DNA of 64,000 nt from Photobacterium pectinilyticum (lineage in GTDB: Bacteria > Pseudomonadota > Gammaproteobacteria > Enterobacterales > Vibrionaceae). The DNA lies in NCBI RefSeq assembly GCF_024357955.1, contig NZ_JANEYT010000019.1, positions 1 through 64,000 on the forward strand. Reading direction: 5' to 3'. Below the pieces are notes generated by a model. It ran no database searches, was not told the DNA's origin, and saw nothing but the letters and a program-made list of their open reading frames with translations. Within the stretch, counting starts at the first letter, position 1, and each line of letters begins with the position of its first letter. Of the stretch, positions 57,889-64,000 are shown one piece after another. The position numbers and the translations under genes were made by a program.

Positions 57889-57904
57889 TGGGGTTTGGAT
57901 CACA
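57889..57904. promoter_or_regulatory. Candidate CRP-like site after the symporter operator
   Basis: TGGGGTTTGGATCACA with an exact TCACA half. TCACA begins 15 bases after the operator end, close to the spacing at galE and the alpha-galactosidase gene. Confidence 0.45.
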
Positions 57905-58032
57905 GTTATCCTCCTGTAGATCCTTAATATACCTTCTGAGCCCAGAGCTTAAAAAAATAAAGATACAATAATTAATTCTGTACGTGCCCTTTTAGTTAGG
58001 GAAGGGGTATGGAACAGATTGAAGGATAAAAA

Positions 58033-59403
58033 ATGTCTGACAAAATTACACTACAAACCAAACTATCATATGGTCTGGGTGCACTAGGTAAAGATTTCGC
58101 GTGTGCACCGATTTATATTTTCTTGATGTTCTACTTCACCGATGTTGCAGGCTTGTCTGCTGCTTTTGTGGGTACTATCTTCCTTGCTGCCCGTATTCTT
58201 GATGCGGTTACTGATCCAATGATGGGGGTGATTGTTGATAACACCCGTTCAAAATTTGGTAAATTCCGCCCGTGGATTGTGATTGGTACATTGCTGAATG
58301 CCATCGTATTGGTTGGCCTGTTCAGCACTCACATGTTCGAAGGTCCTGCTCTATACCTTTATGCCGCAGCTGCATACATTCTCTGGGGCCTCACTTACAC
58401 CATTATGGATATCCCTTACTGGTCAATGATCCCGGCGCTGTCGAGCGAGCGCCAAGAACGTGAAAAGCTGGTTGTATGGCCACGTCTATTTGCCAGCCTT
58501 GCATGGTTTATCACCGGTACTTACGGCCTTCACATTGTCGGTGTATTGGGCGACGGTAACCAAGGTGATGGCTTTTTCAATATGGCGATGCTGATTGCAG
58601 TACTGTTCGTGATGAGTGCTTTCTTGATTGCGCGGAACGTAAAAGAAAAAGCGGCGCCAGCCAATGTTAAACCTGCAGAAAAATTCAGTTTCAAAGATGT
58701 ACTGATTATTATTGGTAAAAACGACCAGCTAAAAGCACTGATTGGTACTGTTCTATCATTCCAGATTGCTAACCTGCTTGTTGGTGGCTTTGCTATCTAC
58801 TACTTCTCTTACGCATTGGGTAATCCAGAATTGTTCCCAGTCTATATGATGGTCGCGGGTGCGGCAGAAGTTGCTGGTGTGTTCTTGTTCCCTCGTATTG
58901 CCGCTAAACTTCCACGTAAGCACTTGTGGAAAATGGCATGTGGTTTCCCAATTCTCTCTTGTATCATTTTGTTCGTAATGGCAGTCATGTTCCCTGGCAG
59001 TACGCTGCTTATCGGTTTAGCGGGTGCGGCAATTAAATTCGGTGTGGGTATTGCTAACGCACTACAAACAGTGATGCTTGCCGATGTTGTTGACTACGGT
59101 GAGTACAAAACAGGTCGCCGCAGCGAGAGTGTTATCTTCTCTGTGCAGACAATGTTAGTTAAATTCGCCGGTGCGGCTGGTGGCTTTATTGTAGGTGTGG
59201 GCTTGTCAGTGGTTGGTTATGTACCAAATGTCGAGCAAACAGCTGATACCATTATGGGTCTGAACTTTATGATGTTTGGTTTGCCTGCAATATTGATGGC
59301 AGTAAGTGGTATCGTTTACCAACGCTACTACCGCTTGCATGACGGTTTCAACAAAGATGATGTTGAGAACGATATGGTTGATGCAAAACCAGTCCAAGCG
59401 TAA
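58033..59403 (+). CDS. MelB-type sugar:cation symporter (GPH family)
   Basis: A 456-residue twelve-helix carrier of the glycoside-pentoside-hexuronide:cation symporter family. Motifs DAVTDPMMGVIVDNTRSKFGKFRPW and DIPYWSMIPALS are diagnostic. The D55/D59-type cation site is in the first of these (DAVTDPMMG). It would import melibiose, lactose or raffinose with Na+ or H+. It lies next to the alpha-galactosidase gene and is the only candidate inner-membrane galactoside permease in the window, so it may also serve LacZ. SD AAGGAT precedes the ATG. Confidence 0.93.
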   Translation: MSDKITLQTKLSYGLGALGKDFACAPIYIFLMFYFTDVAGLSAAFVGTIFLAARILDAVTDPMMGVIVDNTRSKFGKFRPWIVIGTLLNAIVLVGLFSTHMFEGPALYLYAAAAYILWGLTYTIMDIPYWSMIPALSSERQEREKLVVWPRLFASLAWFITGTYGLHIVGVLGDGNQGDGFFNMAMLIAVLFVMSAFLIARNVKEKAAPANVKPAEKFSFKDVLIIIGKNDQLKALIGTVLSFQIANLLVGGFAIYYFSYALGNPELFPVYMMVAGAAEVAGVFLFPRIAAKLPRKHLWKMACGFPILSCIILFVMAVMFPGSTLLIGLAGAAIKFGVGIANALQTVMLADVVDYGEYKTGRRSESVIFSVQTMLVKFAGAAGGFIVGVGLSVVGYVPNVEQTADTIMGLNFMMFGLPAILMAVSGIVYQRYYRLHDGFNKDDVENDMVDAKPVQA

Positions 59404-59432
59404 TTTATCTAAGCTTCAATTCAGTAGATAAG

Positions 59433-59462
59433 AAACAGCTACCTTCGGGTAGCTGTTTTTGT
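59433..59462 (+). terminator. Terminator after the symporter gene
   Basis: AAACAGCTACC/GGTAGCTGTTT stem with a UUCG tetraloop, followed by TTTTGTTT. About 30 bases past the stop. Confidence 0.92.
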
Positions 59463-59484
59463 TTATGTGTTTGCCCTTCTTGTT

Positions 59485-60096
59485 TTAGGCTTCTTTAAGG
59501 GTTTGATAGCCAGCCCAAATACGGGTCACGGTCGTAATCCAGCACAGTGTACCGAATATCCAGGCAATCAAAGCGAAGTGGGCAGGGAATAGGCAGAACA
59601 GTATAAAGCAGGTAATGGTTTCGGTACCTTCAGCTAGACCGCCAATATAATATAGCGACTTCTGCTTATAGACTGGACTTTCTATGTTGCGCTTACCGGC
59701 CATGATAGCAAAGCTAAGAAAGCTCGAGCCGGTGCCGATAAAAGAGAAAATAAGGAAAGCACCAGCTACCGCATTGGCATCAGGGTTCGCCAAAACAAAG
59801 CCGAAGGGCACCATGGAATAAAACAGAAAGTCCAAGGTGATATCGAGAAAACCACCGCAATCGGTAATACCTTGGCGGCGGGCGATTGCTCCATCAAGTC
59901 CATCGAAGATACGATTGATGACAATAAAGCCTAAGGCCCAACTGTAGGCTTCCAAAGCCAAGGCGGGTAAGGCGAATAAACCAATCACAAAACCGGTTAA
60001 TGTCACTTGGTTTGCCGTGATACCAAGTTTGTCAGGTAGTGCCGAGAAAGTGGTTAGGGGCCAGCGGATCACTTTGATCGCGTATCTATCTAGCAT
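59485..60096 (-). CDS. ynjF: CDP-alcohol phosphatidyltransferase family protein YnjF
   Basis: A 203-residue inner-membrane protein. The CAPT motif FDGLDGAIARRQGITDCGGFLDITLDF has the D-x2-D-G-x2-A-R-x8-G-x3-D-x3-D pattern. Homologues make phospholipids from CDP-diacylglycerol and an alcohol; the alcohol is unknown. It starts at MLDRYAIKV (60096) and overlaps the ynjD stop by seven bases. Synteny with the E. coli ynj cluster supports the name. Confidence 0.85.
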   Translation of the reverse strand: MLDRYAIKVIRWPLTTFSALPDKLGITANQVTLTGFVIGLFALPALALEAYSWALGFIVINRIFDGLDGAIARRQGITDCGGFLDITLDFLFYSMVPFGFVLANPDANAVAGAFLIFSFIGTGSSFLSFAIMAGKRNIESPVYKQKSLYYIGGLAEGTETITCFILFCLFPAHFALIAWIFGTLCWITTVTRIWAGYQTLKEA

Positions 60097-60749
60097 GGTT
60101 GTTGTTCCTGATAAGCGGTTGTCCATGGCCAATTTAATACACGGCCTTGTGGTGGGATATCATCATGATCATGGGTGACCATGATCGCAGGGATCTGGCG
60201 GCTTTTGATTTGATCAAAGACAAACTGCCTGAACTCATTTCGCAATGCTTTATCTAGCTTACTGAATGGTTCATCGAGCAGAACAGCATGAGGTTCCGAG
60301 AGAAGCATCCGCATCAAGCTGATCCTCGCACGTTGTCCGCCAGAAATTTCACTGGGTTGCTTATTGGCCAATTGAGATAAGCCAATGGTTGTTAGTGTTG
60401 ATTCGGCCCGCTCAACCCGCTCCTTGCCACGGTAATGGCGGGGAATACCGAACATGAGGTTTTCTAACACGCTTAGATGCGGAAAAAGCAAATCATCTTG
60501 AAATAGTAAACCTATCTTACGTTGATCTGGGGCCTGCGCCATCACGCTACGCTCGTTGAGTGCCACCTCGCCGGATAGGGAGAAGTCATTGACGAGGTGT
60601 CCGGCAATAGCACTGAGTAAGGTTGATTTCCCGCAACCGCTAGGGCCCATTAAGGTGAAAACTTCACCAGGGCAAACGTCAAAACTGACAGGTGAAAAAA
60701 GAGGGGTGTCACCATGTCGGATTGCGAGATTTTTCACAGATAATGTCAT
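60090..60749 (-). CDS. ynjD: ABC transporter ATP-binding protein YnjD
   Basis: A 219-residue ATPase with MGPSGCGKST, ISGGQRARISL, VLLDEPFSKLD and VTHDHDD. It overlaps ynjC by four bases and ynjF by seven. Confidence 0.9.
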   Translation of the reverse strand: MTLSVKNLAIRHGDTPLFSPVSFDVCPGEVFTLMGPSGCGKSTLLSAIAGHLVNDFSLSGEVALNERSVMAQAPDQRKIGLLFQDDLLFPHLSVLENLMFGIPRHYRGKERVERAESTLTTIGLSQLANKQPSEISGGQRARISLMRMLLSEPHAVLLDEPFSKLDKALRNEFRQFVFDQIKSRQIPAIMVTHDHDDIPPQGRVLNWPWTTAYQEQQPC

Positions 60750-62476
60750 CCGTGAGTGTACTCCTTTGATTTATTGGGTATAGAAGGTGTTTGTCGAGAA
60801 TGTTGACGATAGTGACGCCAACGATTACTCAGGCGATTAGCCACTATCGCGAGAGTAAAGAAAACAAATGGCAGAACGCCTTGAAGTAGACCATAAATTG
60901 CCATCACCCTGCGATCTTGACCACTGGCAAGGGCCACAGCTTCGGTCGTTACGGTGCTGATCCTACCTGCCCCGAGCATCTGCGTAGGTAAGTACTGGGC
61001 GAGGCTAACACTGATCCCAATGGCAAGGCCAAAGATGATGGCAGGTTGGACTTGCGGACGTTTAACACGCCACCAGGTCTGCCATGCAGTTAGCCCTAAA
61101 CTTCGGCTACATTGATCCAGGCGAATGTCATAGCTACGCCACGCACCATCCAGCGCCAAGTACATATATGGGAAAACAAAAATGAGGTGACTCCAGATCA
61201 CCCAAAGCGAATAGTGCTGGCCGGGAACCAAGTAAGTGACTATCTGGATGCCAAACAGCAAAGACAGTTGAGGCGTGACGAGTGGAATAGCGATCAGCCA
61301 AGCAGGGATGGCCCTCTGGTATTTCTGGCGGTATTCAAGGCATGCGATCACCAAGATCAACGCCACGATGCTGGAGATCATCGCCAGCAGCAGGCTGGTT
61401 CCCATGAGATCGGCCAATGTCGGGAGCTCTTGCTGCCAAAATCGGCCGCTAAAGCGGCTAGGGATAAAGTCTGGAAAGCGCCATCGTTGAGCAAAAGACC
61501 AGACAACCAATAATGGGATGATCAGCACCGGGATCACAACAAACGGGCTATACAAGGCTAAATGACGGGGTGGCTTTCTCGCGACTTGCTGAGATGGTGT
61601 CGCCCCATGAGTCAGCCAATTTCGCTTATAGCGCAGGCAAAACCATTCAATAGTACGAATAAAGCCAAGACCTGTGGCTGTGAGCATAACAAGCAGACAA
61701 GCACCAGCTGCTGCACGGGGGAGCAGCTGCAGATCGGGTTCGTTAAACCATTGCCATACCAGAACCGACAGGGTAGCAGGGCGTGTTGGCCCCAAGATTA
61801 ATGCGATGTCCACAACAGACAAGCCATATGCGGCAACGGCAAATAGGGATAACCGTAGCTTGGGAAGCCATTGCGGTAGAATAACCTTGCGCCAAGTTTC
61901 TGACTTGCTGTAACCCAAACTGGCTGACACAGCGCTAAGCTGTGTCACGTTGAGCTGTTTGAGGATCGGAATACTCATGATCAGCAAGAATGGGGCTTCC
62001 TTGATGGCCAGCGCCAGCATCAGGCCGATCCCATAACTATCTTGAATAAGGTTGTCTTGAATAAGGTGTACTAATACTGTATCTGCGCACCCCAGGGCTT
62101 CAAACAGCCTAAAAATCCAACCTGTAGGCGAAAACAGTAAAGCAAAGCCAATGGCAAAGGCAACATGGGGCATGGCAAGCATTGGCGAGAGTGTTCGTTC
62201 TAATTTCCGCCAGCGGGTGGTTCCCCAATACCGTTTAAGGATGATGTAGGTGAAATACAAGGCAAGTGCGGTACTGCCTAGCCCAGACAGCAGGCTGAGG
62301 CCAATAGACGCATTGAGATTAGGCCATGTTACCACCTCGGCGAATGCATTCAGGTTGACACCTTCAAAGCCCAGCGTAGGAAGCCAAGAAAGTGAAGGGA
62401 GGATCAACCCGATAATGCCCGGTAATAAAGGCAAGAAACAAAGAAGAACTGCAACAATAAAAAACAGATGAATCAT
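60746..62476 (-). CDS. ynjC: ABC transporter permease YnjC (fused two-domain)
   Basis: A 576-residue inner-membrane protein with two tandem BPD permease domains and two EAA-type loops (SASLGYSKSETWRKVILPQWLPKL and CSRSLGLTAWQTWWRVKRPQVQPA), as in ThiP/CysW-like fused permeases. A tandem five-residue duplication LIQDNLIQDS is seen near residues 137-146 (62035-62070). Works with YnjB and YnjD. Confidence 0.9.
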   Translation of the reverse strand: MIHLFFIVAVLLCFLPLLPGIIGLILPSLSWLPTLGFEGVNLNAFAEVVTWPNLNASIGLSLLSGLGSTALALYFTYIILKRYWGTTRWRKLERTLSPMLAMPHVAFAIGFALLFSPTGWIFRLFEALGCADTVLVHLIQDNLIQDSYGIGLMLALAIKEAPFLLIMSIPILKQLNVTQLSAVSASLGYSKSETWRKVILPQWLPKLRLSLFAVAAYGLSVVDIALILGPTRPATLSVLVWQWFNEPDLQLLPRAAAGACLLVMLTATGLGFIRTIEWFCLRYKRNWLTHGATPSQQVARKPPRHLALYSPFVVIPVLIIPLLVVWSFAQRWRFPDFIPSRFSGRFWQQELPTLADLMGTSLLLAMISSIVALILVIACLEYRQKYQRAIPAWLIAIPLVTPQLSLLFGIQIVTYLVPGQHYSLWVIWSHLIFVFPYMYLALDGAWRSYDIRLDQCSRSLGLTAWQTWWRVKRPQVQPAIIFGLAIGISVSLAQYLPTQMLGAGRISTVTTEAVALASGQDRRVMAIYGLLQGVLPFVFFTLAIVANRLSNRWRHYRQHSRQTPSIPNKSKEYTHG

Positions 62477-62531
62477 AAATTACTCGTTGGGTGGGAGTAA
62501 GCTCCCACCCTTTAGGCTTAGCCTTTTAATT

Positions 62532-63719
62532 TTAGCTGCCGTAACGTTTTTGCCATTCCAACTCGATGGCGGTTAACCAGCTTGGATGTGGCTCAGCAAT
62601 AGATTTAAACAGTGAAAAACCTTGGGTACCACTGTGTGTCAGTGATTCTGGCTTTAGAACCGATGGGTCACCCCAGATTTTGGCATCAGCTTTACGTGCT
62701 TGTGCTTCCGGGCTCATCAAGAAATTGATGGTAACCAAGGCACCCGCTTTGGCTTGAGCGTTCCAGGGAATGGCCAAGAAATGAATGTTGGACAATGCAC
62801 CTTGCTCAAAGGCATACGCTTGTGCTGTTTCTACCAAGTTACCATTCTCAATTGCCGCATTGGCTGCATTGGGATTGAAGGTGATCGCCAGTAGAAGCTG
62901 TTGGTCATCAAGCAGTTGGATAGTCTCACTTGTTCCCGATGGGAAACGCTTACCTTGCTGCCAGGCAACAGGGTGGAGCTGGTCTAGGTATCGCCATAAC
63001 GGTGCGGTGACCTGCTCAAATCGTTGCCGCTCTGCTTGGCTGTCGATGGCTGTGTAAAGCGAATCCGACTTATTGGTCAGTTCCAACAATGCAGCCTTCA
63101 GGAAGCTACTACCGTGAAATTCTGGTGGTTGTGGGTAACTTACCTTGCCCGGATACGCTTTGGCTAAACTAAGCAACTCGGCAAAGTTTTTCGGTGGATT
63201 GTTCAGCGTTTCTTTATCATGGATAAAGACCAGCTGTCCGACCCCCCAAGGTGCTTCTAATCCTGCCGTTGGTTCAGTGAAGTCTTCATCAATAGGCAAG
63301 CGGGTATCAACATATTGCCAATTTGGCAGTTGCTGGGTAAATGGGCCGTAAAGAAGGTTGCTGTGCTTCATGGAACGAAAGTTTTCACCGTTGATCCAAA
63401 CCAGATCAACGCTGCCACCTTCATTTTTGCCTGCAGCTTTTTCTGCTAACAAGCGCTGGGTTGTTTCGGCGATGTCAGCGACTTTGACATGCTTTAGGCT
63501 GACCCCATATTGCACCTGCAGTTGACGACCAGCCCAACGTAGATAGTCATTGATCTCTTGGCTGCCACCCCAGGCATTAAAATAGACCGTTTGTCCATCC
63601 GCCAGCTTGACTACCTCATCCCAGCTTTTCTGGAGAGCCTGTTCGGTTGTTGGAGCCGCTTGTGCCGTGCTAAGGCCAGAGGCCAGCAAAAGCGCCAGCC
63701 CCAGGAGTGTTTTTTTCAT
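62532..63719 (-). CDS. ynjB: ABC transporter substrate-binding protein YnjB
   Basis: A 395-residue periplasmic protein with a signal peptide (MKKTLLGLALLLASGLSTAQA). The mature domain (VYFNAWGGSQEINDYLRW) is of the solute-binding type related to thiamine and iron carriers. The ATG at 63719 is chosen because AGG precedes it; an earlier ATG at 63734 has no spacing to its ribosome site. The substrate is unknown. Confidence 0.88.
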   Translation of the reverse strand: MKKTLLGLALLLASGLSTAQAAPTTEQALQKSWDEVVKLADGQTVYFNAWGGSQEINDYLRWAGRQLQVQYGVSLKHVKVADIAETTQRLLAEKAAGKNEGGSVDLVWINGENFRSMKHSNLLYGPFTQQLPNWQYVDTRLPIDEDFTEPTAGLEAPWGVGQLVFIHDKETLNNPPKNFAELLSLAKAYPGKVSYPQPPEFHGSSFLKAALLELTNKSDSLYTAIDSQAERQRFEQVTAPLWRYLDQLHPVAWQQGKRFPSGTSETIQLLDDQQLLLAITFNPNAANAAIENGNLVETAQAYAFEQGALSNIHFLAIPWNAQAKAGALVTINFLMSPEAQARKADAKIWGDPSVLKPESLTHSGTQGFSLFKSIAEPHPSWLTAIELEWQKRYGS

Positions 63720-63736
63720 GATGCCTGTTTTCATCC

Positions 63737-64000
63737 CTATTTTTCGCTCAACGCACCTTCATTGCTGCGCTTTGGTGGTGTTTCAATAGTGTTGTCAACT
63801 TGAACACTGGCCGTTGCAGTTACACTTTGCTGGTCAGTGGCTACTTGCTCGTCTTTGCGCATCCAGCGATGATATTTTTCAACCAGAGTCAGTAGTCCTT
63901 GCGGTGCGTTAGCCTGTTTCCAGACACCGGCGGTATATTTTGCCGCTTCGCTCATGGTTGGGTAAGGATGGACTGTACCCAATATTTTGTTGAGCCCCAA
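63737..64000 (-). CDS. C-terminal end of a pyridine nucleotide-disulfide oxidoreductase (partial)
   Basis: The last 87 residues of a protein that runs off the window. LNKILGTVHPYPTMSEAAKYTAGVWK is a dimerisation-domain end typical of mercuric-reductase-like and dihydrolipoamide-dehydrogenase-like FAD enzymes. The chain continues with a hydrophilic tail rich in Ser/Thr/Gln. It lies 17 bases upstream of ynjB, so is probably cotranscribed with ynjBCD. Confidence 0.75.
   Translation of the reverse strand: MGLNKILGTVHPYPTMSEAAKYTAGVWKQANAPQGLLTLVEKYHRWMRKDEQVATDQQSVTATASVQVDNTIETPPKRSNEGALSEK

Overview
This 64 kb stretch looks like a chromosomal segment of a marine gammaproteobacterium of the Vibrionaceae, most likely Photobacterium or a close relative. 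The reasons are the moderately AT-rich composition and a set of genes typical of that group: a DUF2986 protein, a multidomain secreted chitinase, a punC/punR pair, an aap amino-acid ABC operon, and dispersed intergenic repeats. Several blocks keep the gene order known from Escherichia coli (csgI/yccT-rlmI-acyP-tusE-yccA, galETKM, artPIQM, ynjBCD-ynjF). I see no rRNA, tRNA, CRISPR array, prophage or complete insertion sequence. Identifications come from reading the sequence and from memory of protein families; no database search was run.

Layout. 1-3030: HAD phosphatase, a small conserved protein, alanine dehydrogenase and a (GCGATAG)12 heptamer array. 3.3-8.8 kb: periplasmic L,D-transpeptidase, a 1049-residue GH18 chitinase and a UPF0319 protein. 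9.0-13 kb: TSUP transporter, rlmI, acyP, tusE, yccA. Two related miniature inverted-repeat elements (181 and 52 bp) bracket the UPF0319 and TSUP genes. 13.2-17.6 kb: aapJQMP. 17.9-27.7 kb: a secreted di-haem peroxidase-like protein, an OFA-type MFS carrier, a YdcH-like protein, the glutamate carrier GltS and a membrane GGDEF-EAL sensor. 28.2-32.7 kb: galETKM. 33-36.2 kb: two small ORFs, then a GntR/UTRA regulator divergent from a GH1 enzyme with a phospho-sugar binding signature. 36.5-41.7 kb: a small secreted protein, an HD hydrolase, a GalR regulator and artPIQM. 42-45.4 kb: punC/punR, DUF2986 and an acidic secreted protein. 45.8-59.4 kb: a second GalR paralogue, lacZ, a MalM-like lipoprotein, a LamB-like porin, an OmpV/MipA protein, a VOC protein, a GH36 alpha-galactosidase and a MelB-type symporter. 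59.5-64 kb: ynjF, ynjD, ynjC, ynjB and the end of a disulfide oxidoreductase.

The most coherent system is a galactose/galactoside regulon spread over 30 kb. The LamB-like porin and MalM-like lipoprotein would bring oligogalactosides across the outer membrane, and the MelB-type symporter across the inner membrane. LacZ (beta) and the GH36 enzyme (alpha) would release galactose for GalM-GalK-GalT-GalE. Near-palindromic GalR-type operators with the core GGAAACGTTT (or GGAAACGATT) precede galE, lamB, the alpha-galactosidase gene and the symporter gene. In three of these promoters a CRP-like TCACA half-site follows the operator at almost constant distance (14 or 15 bp), and in the fourth a TCACC follows at 14 bp. 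Two GalR paralogues are encoded in the same region. This composite operator arrangement and the reuse of the maltose-type lamB-malM pair beside lacZ are the most interesting observations in the window.
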